Position numbers and translations under genes: made by a program
DNA from: Juglans regia
Lineage: Eukaryota > Streptophyta > Magnoliopsida > Fagales > Juglandaceae
Length of the DNA stretch: 64,000 nucleotides
Assembly (NCBI RefSeq): GCF_001411555.2
Contig: NC_049909.1
Coordinates: 19,578,623-19,642,622 of the forward strand
Reading direction: 5' to 3'
Part shown: piece by piece, positions 12,582 through 23,489 of the stretch
Position numbering within the stretch: position 1 is the first letter of the stretch
Layout of the letters: every line of letters starts with the position of its first letter
The notes under the pieces: generated by a model
Seen by the model: only the letters and a program-made list of their open reading frames with translations
Databases searched by the model: none
Told to the model about the DNA's origin: nothing

Positions 12582-12627
12582 TAAAATGTTGAACGCGGCC
12601 CGTTGCGGAAACGTCATATATATATAT

Positions 12628-12658
<31 letters not shown>

Positions 12659-13001
12659 CAGTGTCTGAACAAACCAATCTTGAATGTTATAAACCCCTTA
12701 ATTGTCACTAATAATTAGGTAAAGAAACTGATCGATCTTCTTCCATATGATCAATTATTATCTCACCAATGCATGCATGCATGCCCCGAACTTCATTCTC
12801 ATCCCAATATCCCTTAGCATGCTGCATTAATTGTATCTGTAAAATATCTCCACGTAAACCTGATGATCATGATGTGCCAATGGAATTTGATAAGCTTAAG
12901 TATTGGCCACGTCATGGTCCAAATACTCCTGAATACTAGCTAGCACAATAATAATGTCATTTTGAAGCCAAAAAAAAGTGGAATTTTGATTGCGGTACCG
13001 A

Positions 13002-13730
13002 CATCAAATTAGGGCTGTACAGAAACCGACAGCACAGGCCGCCACCGACGCGAACCGACCGGCCGCGTCAGGAACCGGCCGAAACCGGTGAAGAACCGGT
13101 CGGCGTGCGGTGGAAATAGCTAGAAACCGATGTTCAGCGGTTCGGTCTCGGTTTGAAGCTGGACCGGACCGCTGAATCGACCGATATAATAAAATCCTTT
13201 TTTTTTTTAATATACCCTTATCAAAACGGCGTCGTTCCACTTAAGTTTAAGTTGAACGGCACCGTTTTAGTTAATAAGTACTGCAACTGATACTGGAAAC
13301 GACGCCGTTTGGCATTAAACCAAACGTCGTCGTTTTATTAAGGACGTAAGAAAAAAATAATAAGTCTGAAACGACGCCGTTCCACTTAAACTTAAGTGAA
13401 ACAGCGTCGTTTCATTAAGAGCTTTCTTCTTCCCCGATCTTCTTCTTCCCGAAAGTCTCTCCTCTGCAACCCTCTCTCTCTCTCTCTTCTGTAACTCTCT
13501 CTCTCTCTCCTATGCATCTCTCCCTCTCTCATTCTCTCTCATAATTATCTCACTAGAACTGCCAAAGAACCGACGCCGACTGAGAACCGGCAGAGAACTG
13601 CCTCGATCGGTGTCCTCCTCGCCATCGACCGGTTACGGTCGGCATCTCATCCACTTTTCCAGACGTCGGTCGGCGTCGGTTTTGCCCAAAAACCGCGCCG
13701 ACGACGTCGGTTTTCACCCCTACATCAAAT
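13002..13730. mobile_element. Non-autonomous hAT-like transposon (713 bp)
   Basis: Perfect 8-bp direct repeats CATCAAAT (13002-13009 and 13723-13730) flank a 713-bp element starting TAGGGCTGTACAGAAACCGAC and ending GTCGGTTTTCACCCCTA. The termini are therefore an inverted TAGGGSTG, and TAGGGGTG-type ends with 8-bp duplications are characteristic of hAT elements. Both GC-rich flanks (about 13010-13180 and 13550-13715) are packed with ACCGGC and CCGACG words that look like subterminal transposase-binding repeats. The middle carries six near-palindromes of the form AAACGRCGYCGTTT between 13223 and 13412, then a (CT)n tract (13455-13545). There is no coding capacity. Confidence 0.8.
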
Positions 13731-13814
13731 GGGAGACTATTATGAAAAACCGGCCTCCACAAAAGGATTAATGAAAATCATTCAAAACCCAATTATCATG
13801 CCAACCAACAATTA

Positions 13815-14023
13815 GGTCTAGTTTGTTTTGAGATAATATCTCATCTCATCTTATTTCATCTCATTTAATTATTACAATTTTTTTAACTTTCAATACAAAA
13901 TAAAATAAACAATTCAACTTTTTTAAATTTCAAAATAAAAATAATATTAAAAAATATACTCTAACAATATTTTATTTAACTTTTTAATTTTAATCTCATC
14001 TCATTTTCGAAAACAAACGAGCC
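13815..14023. mobile_element. Tourist-like MITE
   Basis: The left end GGTCTAGTTTGTTTTGAGAT and the right end CGAAAACAAACGAGCC are inverted copies, with ATCTCATCTCATC and CAATACAAAATAAAATAAAC words shared with the family. TTA and CTA flank it, an imperfect three-base target duplication. Confidence 0.55.
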
Positions 14024-14819
14024 CTATTGACCTCGATGATCGGGATCTAATAATAGCACAGGCAGATCCTTGTTGAAAAATGTCCACTTCCTTTCACCCT
14101 TCCAAATATTAAAAATTTAATGTTGCATGCTCATGATTCATAACAATAATGATCAGATGGAACGTCTATTAAATTATAATTAAGTCTCGGAGTACTTTGT
14201 GCTATGAAAATCCGATATTTAGCTCAAAATATAAAGTAAAAAATGGTCACGTATATATATATATATATGTTCATCATGTTTTAAATATCTCGGAGTGATC
14301 ATCCTTGAGATTATCTAATATTTTTCTTCTTTCGGATCGATTCAGAAATGAGATCTTCTCCCGCCTGACTTGTACCGTAAGATTAAACTACCAACTAATT
14401 CAATTCTGATATTGAAAAAGAAATGCCACTTGGCAAACATCAACCACCAATTAAGCTCTTTCTTAACTAAAACAAAGTTCATGACCGCGTTCCCTTGCAT
14501 GCAGTTGTTTTTTGTCTTCGTTTTTTATAGGTACTACAACATCGCATTCTCCGTTGTTGGGAACGTACATCATATCATATGAAGAGTAATGGTAAGTTTA
14601 AGTCTCAATACATAAATTTTGTGCAAGTTTTTTTGTAAAAATATGGTTCTACTAAAAAAATTGAGTTTTTTTACACTTTTTTTTAAAGAGAATGCACGAG
14701 ACTACTTGTACATTTGAGATTTGAATATATCATTTCTCATATAAGAACCACACAACTGTTCATTAATTTTTCTTCCTCTTCTAATCATCAAAGTATATAT
14801 ATATATATATATATATTTA

Positions 14820-14995
14820 GAAATAATAATTACAGTCATGAGTGTGTAAGTACTGTGTAATCATTTTAAAAAAATATATATATATATACGAGATCCACAT
14901 GAAAAAATAATAATTTTTTAATAATAAACCTTATTCTTTTTTAAAATAACTGTACGATACTTACACACTCCACGACTTCATGTAACATTACTCTA
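14820..14995. repeat. MITE, family of the 57421 element
   Basis: The ends are inverted: TACAGTCATGAGTGTGTAAG on the left and CTTACACACTCCACGACTTC on the right, followed by ATGTAACATTACTCT. The core is AT-rich with a GAGATCCACATGAAAAAATA stretch. It is the same arrangement as 57421-57590 and 20827-20990. No clean target duplication was found. Confidence 0.55.
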
Positions 14996-15749
14996 AAATA
15001 TCCACTCTACCCATCCATTTGAAATTTGAATGCACGTATGATCATTAATAAATCTATGGCCCAAATTATCCATTACCAAACTAGAGAGAGAGTTGCAATA
15101 AAAAAAGGATAGATCTCATGTCCTGCATGTGATTTATTCGGAACTCAAGTGAAGAAAAATCCTTAAATCCCATTTGGCTCAAGGGACGTTAGAAAGGTTT
15201 TCACATGGATAATGATCTTCCTTTCGTCCTGATTAGCCTGGGATATTGGATTAGCTAGCTAGCCTTTCTAGACTTTTGCGAAGATGGGATGTATAAGAAT
15301 TTTTTTCCCATTTTTTTTTTCTTTTTGACTTAGTTGACCGCCGTAATAAATAGGATAGAAACAAACAAAATGTAAAGGAATCACATACCAGTGATCATGT
15401 AAATGCAAGTCAATAAAAGTCATTACGACTAATATTGTTCAACACGATCGAATTTGTTTCTTGTTCTTGGTAATTGGTATACGTAATTCGCAGCTCCAAC
15501 GCATAGTACTGCTAATTAATTAGCCAAACTATATTGAAACGTACTGCAAGTTTGAAAGCCAGAAAATGAAAGGCTGAGTGCGCCATAAACGAACAAAATG
15601 TAAAGGAGTCATGCAGCTACTACTCCCTAGCTTTTCATTTCTTGTCAGCGCAAAATTGTCGAAAACACAGAGAATTCTGGGCCAAGTGTTTCCGCAGTGC
15701 ATGTCCTTGTTATCGCAAGAGAAGTGGGGTTGGCCCGATGGGAATGGTT

Positions 15750-16049
15750 GGCTATACAGCTACCGCCGGAGCTCCCCCTAGATCATTTTATATATATATT
15801 TTTTTTTATAAGTAATGATATATTAACAATCTATTTATAATTTGTCTATTACTTTTTTATAAAATATAATTTTTTAAAATTTTAGATACATCAAATCAAA
15901 ACTAAAAAATAAAATCAAATTTAAAAAAATATTATTTTATTCAATAGTAGTTTAAAAGTAGTAAATTAGTTGGTAGTTTATCATTTCTCTATATGTATTT
16001 GTATATATTTTTAAATATTTTTTTAAAAAATATTTATTTAATTATTAAG

Positions 16050-16094
<45 letters not shown>

Positions 16095-16140
16095 AACAAA
16101 CGGTAGCCCCTACGGGAACTATCAGCTGAAAGGATAGCAT
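15750..16140. repeat. Diverged MITE with GCTACCGC ends
   Basis: AGCTACCGCCGGAGCTCCCC on the left and ACGGTAGCCCCTACGGGAAC on the right resemble the ends of the 5137-5582 element. The core is AT-rich and holds a long (AT)n run (about 16050-16092). The ends are uncertain because the flanking repeats are imperfect. Confidence 0.4.
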
Positions 16141-19100
16141 TTTCCGGATGAGAATAGTTAGGGTTCTAGAAGTTGTCAAGTACAACAAGGCCTGGAGAGA
16201 TGTTATGGGGTCCACCAATACCATACAACTCTTCTAAAGTCAATTGCCCACCAACTCCCATGTCCGAATATCCAAATTAATTGTCCTTTTATAATACCTT
16301 CTGTTCATCAATCCCTGTATATAAAGCTTGCTAATACGTTTTGTTCCATTTCCCAATGTCCATGATTTGTAATAGAAAAATGCTCAAGAACGATGTTCCT
16401 GCCAGCCTCAGTCCTCTAATTTCTATATAATAAATATAAATAAAAGTTACTGTTAAAAACATTTATTTTATACATATAATATGATTATATCATATATACA
16501 ACACATATCTCTAAATAAATGTTAAAAAATATTGAAAGCTAAACTTATACTGCTCGGTTTTACAAAATAAAAAAAAAAATTATTCTTAATTCGGTATATA
16601 TATAAAGCACATATAATAAAGTATTTATATAATTTAATTTAATTTTAAATATAAATTCTAAAATTTACATCTTACAAATCAAATCTTACTATTTAAATTA
16701 TGTAAATGATATGTTTTATACACTATTTTGAGAATAGAATAACTCAAACAAAAAATAAAAAAAACGATATGTGCCGAGTAAATAAATTATAGAAGGCTTT
16801 GAAAACAATACAGATAAATTTAAATAAAATAATTTAACCCCGACATATAAATCCTAATATGAATTAATTGAAGATTGCAAAATTGAGAAAAAAGATAGCA
16901 ACAAAACGATATGATGATAAATTATAGAGTTTTCACATTCAATAATAAATAAATAAAAATATTGTTGCATAAAGAGACCTCAACGGTTAGAATTGCATAC
17001 AAGTGTTATTTTTTCTAGAAATAAATATTAGGCACATATAAAAAATATTATGCAAATAATAAAAGTATAAAGAAGAATGCTATGTATTGTCGCTGTTTAC
17101 TCTTACATTTTATATTTATAGATTTTTTATAGGTTATGAAGATAACTTTCATAGAATGTAAGTATATTTTTCATAATATAAAGTGTGATATGATGAATAA
17201 TAACTTACGAGAGAATTTTTCTAATAGTTCTTTTGAGATCGAAAGACGTCTAAACACATCTAAAAGGAAAGGAAAAATATACATAGGCCATTTACTTTGG
17301 TCTAGGCCATTTACTTTGGTCCCCTTCTTTAATTCCATGGCGGGTCCAATAATAAAAAAAAAAAAGGTTAAAATCATTACGAAAAAAGTACCTTTATGAC
17401 TTTAAATTAAGATATTCAGCTAAAAACAGAGAGATCGAAGAAAAAAACGACTTATAGAAAATCTTTTTTCCCTTACCCTCATCAATTATATCTTGATCTA
17501 GTCTTTTCAACACACGTAAACGATGGGTTGCTTAATAAAGTCATTAATTACAGCTATTGGTTTTCCATTTTACCTAGCTTCAGTCTCATCAAGGTCAAAC
17601 GAGGCCTTAAATTATGTCATAAAATTCTTTGGCATTACTAACCCAAATTTAGGGTCTCACGGATCAACGTAACGACATACATATAAATGTATATGGCACT
17701 GGCAGGATGAAAAAGATGATAAATTAGCTAAATATTGATAACAATGTTAAGAAAGAACTTATTTGTATTTTAGAATCAAAATCTTTCGAATCATCTGTTA
17801 TCGATAAATTCAATACAAATGATTCGAACTATCATTCTGTTAGTGAAGAATCTAATTCTCTTAATATTACGTTTGGTTGTAAAGATTCTTTTTACAAAAC
17901 TATTAATAATATTCTAGCTAAGGATAAAGAACAGGAAAACCATATATGTCTGTAGCAACCAATTGAAAATGACCTCATGTAACACGTTAAATTTATTTTA
18001 CAATAAAAAATAATTTATAATAAAATGTATCATATCTAACCACATCAGTTTATAAGTTTAATTTTATGAAATAATTTATGGAACGCATTTGATCTCTTGA
18101 AACAATTTGTAGCCCAAGTCACATATTTTTGAATGGGCGAGCTTATGAACGGCTTAGCTCTAAGAATATTTGAATATTCTAAATATAAACATAAATTGCT
18201 AAAACTGCAGATCATCAGTCTGCAGCATCCTTAATCAAGAAATCATTCATTTAATTGTTTCTTTCTTCATACACGTACACAATGCATGCATGGGATTGCA
18301 AATTATATATTCTTTTGAATTTACAAGTGCTGAAAGTACTTCAACAGATCGAGAAAGTTTGCATCAAGGAGGATTAATAGATAATTATTTAAGAAAGCAT
18401 TCAATAAACGAATAAGAAAATTAATTTTGGGAGGAGATCTCAGAGGAAGCTTCGGAAAGAAATTTCATTGGCCAGTCCTTGTCTCGCGCCTCATGTTATA
18501 CAGCATTATCTTTTTGGTATTTAGGGTTGGTAGATTTAGCTGTAACCGTGTACGAAATTCTTTAGCTTGACTAAGCAAGCTTCTTGCTTTTTTGTTCTAC
18601 TTACCTACGTTATATTAATTTTGATCATGTAATACTCTGGTAGTGTAGATGTAAGATTTTTTCTGGAATTGGCTAAGGAATGTAATATTGCTAACTCACT
18701 TAGAGGGTGAGAACCTCAATGAATGAGGAAGAAGAGGAGTGAGAAGAGAGATAAGAGATTATAACAAACTTCATTCAGGATTTTGCATACTGAATAGGGG
18801 AGTAACCGGTTCGGTAGTGGACAAAATTTAAGATCGAATCAGTATGCACTAGTTTTACATTTTTTAAAATTGATTATGTATAGGTTACCCTCCTAAATCG
18901 GTACCTCCAGTTTTATCAGTTTCCGGTCCGGTTTAAATGATTTGTAAATTTGTCAAAAAAAAAAAAAAAACTACTTTAAAAAAATCTGTTTTATTAGAAG
19001 TCTATTACTATTTACAAAAATCTGTTTTATAAAAAAATCTGTAATGTAAAAGAAATTATGCTATAAATATCTGATTTATAAAAAAATTCTGCTATAAAAA

Positions 19101-19480
19101 ATCTGCTTTATAAAAAAATCTGCAATGTAAAAAAATTCTGCTATAAAACAAAATGTTATACAAAAAATTACAATAAAAAGAAAATTATTTATAATGTTAA
19201 TTGTTAATTTGTTACTAACTTAAAGTGTGTCAATGTACTAATACTATATGTTATTCATTATAAAATATATATTATATATTATATAATAATACATTGATAC
19301 TAAATTATTACTAATACTATATACTATACTAATAGTGATATTAATACTTAATAATATATTTTTGAAATTTTAATCATTATTTTCAAATGAATTTGTTCGG
19401 GTTTTATTACATCAATATTTATTCCTTTAAAATATATTTTTAACTTTTCTCAGATGAGTTTTTCTTTAACAAAACAATAA
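16141..19480. other. Gene-free AT-rich stretch
   Basis: No gene recognised. The only mildly unusual item is a stop-free frame at 17728-17955 (see findings). Short repeated AAAAATCTGYTWTA words at about 18980-19150 form a low-complexity patch. The rest is AT-rich sequence with fragments resembling MITE ends. Confidence 0.4.
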
Positions 19481-19701
19481 AGGCCTCATTTGTATTCGTA
19501 ACCCATCTCAACTCACCTCAACTCATTTCATCTCATCATTACAACTTTCTTAAATTCTCACACAAAGTATAATAAATAATTTAACTTTTTCAAATTTCAA
19601 AATTTTTTTTCCAAATTTTCATACAAAATATAATAAATAATTTAACTTTTATTCTACTATTTACAAATCATCTCAACTCATCTTTGAATCCAAATCATTC
19701 C
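19481..19701. mobile_element. Tourist-like MITE
   Basis: Flanked by TAA (19478-19480 and 19702-19704). The left end AGGCCTCATTTGTATTCG and the right end GAATCCAAATCATTCC are inverted. The interior has repeated AACTCATCTCAACTCATC-type words and CACAAAGTATAATAAATAAT, as in the other family members. Confidence 0.65.
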
Positions 19702-20196
19702 TAAGATCAATGGGCCCATACACATAAAAAAGCCGATTTCTGTGGTCTTTTCTCAATGGCCATTGGGCCGTACGATTGCCCGAAAGAGCCTAAAGGTTCG
19801 GCTCAATATTACTTTATAGTCTTCACTCTTCTGGTTCCAGAGCCCGTCCACTTCATATTACAATTTACAATGCATAAGAAGCAAACAAGAAAAAATCGCA
19901 ACAAAATGCTCATCGTGTTTTTAACTTTCTTTTATTTTGTTATTATTAATATTTGAGATCTAAATAACTTTCATTTTATTTAATTTAGATTTGCCTATGG
20001 TTCTTTTATATCAAAATGCTCATATCATGTACTAAATACTCATTTTAAAAAATTTCATATATAGGTGCATTGCACTCTCAACAATTTTCTCAACTCAAGA
20101 AATATTCTCGTTTATTCTTTTTTTTAGCTATTTTACTTTCCAAAAATCCTATATATCATACCCTTTAAATCCTTCTCTATTTTATTATTAAATATA

Positions 20197-20484
20197 ACAG
20201 TAATCAATAGCGGAACCAGAAATTTGTTATAGGGGAGGCCGAGCAAAGTTAAAACTATAATAAAATATTTTTTATTCTATTTTTCAGTCAAAATAATTTA
20301 TAAGATCAAAATAATTTTGTAGAGGGGGTCAAAATAATTTTTTAGAGAGGGGATCAACACAATATGAAATAATATAATCCTATTAAATCATAAAAAATTA
20401 AAATATATTAATTTTTTTTTCAAACTTTGGGAGGGGCCATGCCCCCCGCGCGCGCCCCTATGCAGGTCCGCCACTGACAGTAAT
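20197..20484. mobile_element. hAT-like MITE with CAGTGGCGGA end
   Basis: Perfect 8-bp repeats ACAGTAAT (20197-20204 and 20477-20484) flank a 272-bp element. It starts CAATAGCGGAACCAGAAATT and ends GCAGGTCCGCCACTG, so the inverted ends read CARTRGCGGAMC. A GGGAGGGGCCATGCCCCCC block lies near the right end. The 8-bp duplication and CAGTGGCGGA-type end fit hAT. Confidence 0.75.
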
Positions 20485-20826
20485 GTTAAATACGGTCTTA
20501 AGTATGCAAGCTTAGCATATTTTTCTTAAAAAAAAATAAGGTTTATCATTAAAAAAATTATTTTTTTATATAAATTCTAAATTTATTTATTATTATTATT
20601 TTTTTAAAAAAAGAGGACGCGAAATTACAATATCATTTCTGTTAACTGTAAAAGTCTTCAAAAATAGTATAGGATTGATTTTAAGTATTCCAATTAAATT
20701 TGGACCAAAACAGCATTGGGCTAATTAGAGGTTGGTAAGTGGGACCTTAATTGGACTTCAACATGCTGCACGTGGTTGACTCCATATTCAACGTGTCCCC
20801 ACTCTCCCCTTTTTTCTACGTGAGAA

Positions 20827-20990
20827 ATGATCCTTAAAATTATAAGTGTATAAATATCATACAATCACTTTAAAAAAAATAAATATAAAATTTACATAAA
20901 AATAAATTAATTTTTAATAATAAATTTAATTCTTTTTCAAAATGACTATATAATATTTATATATTCTACAATTATATATAACATTACTCT
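20827..20990. repeat. MITE, family of the 57421 element
   Basis: The left part GAGAAATGATCC...ATAAGTGTATAAATATCATACAATC and the right part ATTCTACAATTATATATAACATTACTCT are inverted. The AT core contains TTTAATAATAAATTTAATTC. It is an older, AT-drifted copy of the family. Confidence 0.5.
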
Positions 20991-21039
20991 TCCTATATTC
21001 GATAGTGAAACATATCTCAGCGGGAGCCATCAATTTTGT

Positions 21040-21225
21040 TTTAAAGTGAGTTTAAATCTTAAATTCATCTCAACTCATCTCAATTCATCATTATAACTTT
21101 TTCAAATCTCAATACAAAATATATTAAATAATTTAACTTTTTTAAATTTTAAAATAATAATAATATTAAAAAATAATATTTTATTATCTCAACTTAACTC
21201 ACTTCAACATCCAAACATATTCTAG
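21040..21225. repeat. Diverged Tourist-like MITE
   Basis: The left end has TTCATCTCAACTCATCTCAA, the middle CAATACAAAATATATTAAAT and the right ATCTCAACTTAACTCACTTC then CATCCAAACATATTC. These words are shared with the TAA-flanked copies at 19481 and 55708. The target duplication is unclear. Confidence 0.45.
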
Positions 21226-21396
21226 TGGTTACAAACATGCTGCAAAAGTTGCCACGTGTCAATGCTTTGTCTTCATTCCTGATTCTCTGAAGATAAAAAC
21301 CATCTACAAAACAGGCTTACGTACCGTTGTTTGCTTCTCTTCATTCCAAGAAAGTCCTTGTCTCGCTCGTTTAGGTGACTTTGATGAATTATATGA

Positions 21397-21595
21397 GTAA
21401 TACTGCACAATCTTCTCGATCTTTATATATTATATTTTTTAATATTTTTTAATATTTTTTTTAAACTAATTCACTTCTTATATTCATTATTTATATATTA
21501 AATATTTGATAAAAAAAATTAAAAAAAATGTATTGTGTACAAAATATCGTGTGAATAATAAAAAATTGTGTAAATTTTTTTACTATATATACGAT
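21397..21595. repeat. AT-rich MITE copy
   Basis: The TATTCATTATTTATATATTAAATATTTGATAAAAAAAAT core matches 11380-11580 closely. Ends not determined. Confidence 0.4.
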
Positions 21596-21642
21596 TTAAG
21601 AATCGACAGCCGACACACTTTTTGTTGCGTGGATCATATTCT

Positions 21643-21871
21643 TTTGAATTAGAGCGGTGCTACTCTACCGCCCGAGTAGCACCGCAGTTTGACCGCTAAT
21701 TATAAAATTAGTTTTTTTTTTTTATTCATATTTTTTTAATATATTTAAATATTTTAAAAAAATAAAAAAAATAATCAATACATTTAAAATCACTTTCTTT
21801 ATCATTCAATACAAAAAAAAAATACCGAGCGGTATCATTTGGCCGGCATAGTAGACTTTTCCTTCGAATTA
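21643..21871. mobile_element. MULE-like MITE
   Basis: A 211-bp element (21652-21862) with flanking TTTGAATTA and TTCGAATTA, 8 of 9 bases matching. The left end is GAGCGGTGCTACTCTACCGC and the right end carries GCCGGCATAGTAGAC. The GCTAC/ACCGC words and AT-rich core link it to the 5137-5582 element. Confidence 0.55.
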
Positions 21872-23194
21872 TTGTTGGTGGAGATTGGTAACAGTGTAAT
21901 CAAATGTAAATGTAAAAAGAGTAATAATACTCTTATACATTTTTTCTATTATTTTATTACTCAACTTATTTTTTGTTCATTCTGCTATTTAAATTTGGAT
22001 TAAAACTTTCAGAATATAACTACCTTTTTGTGCAATTTAGAAGAATATAAATTCAATAAATCAATATTATTATGTAATTCAATTAAAAATAAATTTAAAT
22101 TTATAAAAAATGACTCAAAGAGTAAAAAAATGTCAGTTTTTATAAAATTAAATTTATTTCAATTAAACTATATGATTATGTTGATTGATTTAATTTATTT
22201 TCTGCTAGATTATGCAAGAAGGTGCTTATGTTCTAAAATTTTTAATCCAAATTCAAAGAGTAAAAGAAAAAAAAAAGTTGACTTTTCTATTTAAGAAAGA
22301 ATCTCACATTAGATTATGTATTTTTTAAACAAAATAATAATAAAATCTTTTTTTTTATTATTATTAATTTTTTTATATATTTTGCAATTAAAACTCAATA
22401 CATAAGATCTACAGTAGAGAAAAAAAGGAAAGGGAAAAGTAGGAGGAGAGAGAGAAATAAAGTAGTTGGGTGAGAGAGAGAGCAAGTGGGAGGAGAGAGA
22501 AAGAAAAAATAGTAAAATAAAGGATGAACAGTAAATTTATAAATATTTAGAAATACTGTTCATAATAAGCAAAAAAATTGGGTTGATCTAATGCAATAGA
22601 AAAAGTGGAATTGTTAGATAAATATGTGTTCACATTTACATTTGGCTACACCAATACCAATGCTCTAACTTACCAAAAAAAATATATATTTTCAACACAA
22701 ATAGTTTTAGTGATTTCTTTTAAATCTCATTTTTGTATGATCATATATTTCATTTATACATGAGAACATTTTTCTAATGAGTAGGATTTTATATAATTCT
22801 TAGGAGAGAATAAAGCTATAATTGTTGGTTTAGTGAACATATATATGCTAGCCTATCTTGAGAGCTAGAGCAGTACTATTTATTCTAAATTGAAGTCGGA
22901 ATTATGCTAATTTATATGTATAATTTCTTTATAAATATTAACGATCAATGATTGCATATTATATATTTTTTTGGGCACCATTTTAAGTTTTTAAGATAAT
23001 CATCAATAGTTTAATTAATATGATCATGAATTCAAATCCTTACTATATAATATATATATATATATATAGATACTAATTTTTGCAATACTAGTGGTTCGAG
23101 GTCATGTGAACTTTTACTACTGGAGTCATGATCTGCAGTCCCTAGCTAGCTATAATTTAAGTTAAAAAATTTCGCATCATGTTGGACTACTCAC

Positions 23195-23489
23195 TATAGA
23201 ACAACACGAAGACTAGAAGGTTGAGAAAAACTCTGTTTTTCATATATTGAACGTATACATGGTTACGTATATATATAAGCTGTTGGTATAACAGAAGTCC
23301 TAGACTATTGCTTCTGTTGTAGTTATTGTTGAGTATTTAAAATTCAAACTACGTGATTACAATACTAACGTACATTTGTAATTCAAAAACAGGATCATCA
23401 TATCCTACTCCTACGTTGTAGGAACTACTTCAACAGCAGGTGTTGAATCTGTTGAGAGTTGCTCGTCTGTTGAGAGTTGCTCGTCAATA
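23195..23489 (-). repeat. 3' LTR of the young copia element
   Basis: 295 bp, apparently identical to the other LTR. The polyprotein frame enters this LTR and terminates at 23411, so the last 26 residues (through VVPTT) are encoded by LTR sequence. Confidence 0.92.

Noticed and set aside
22028..22294. 88-codon plus-strand frame rich in Lys/Asn/Ile
   Set aside because: AT-rich composition alone explains it; no motif or exon signals.
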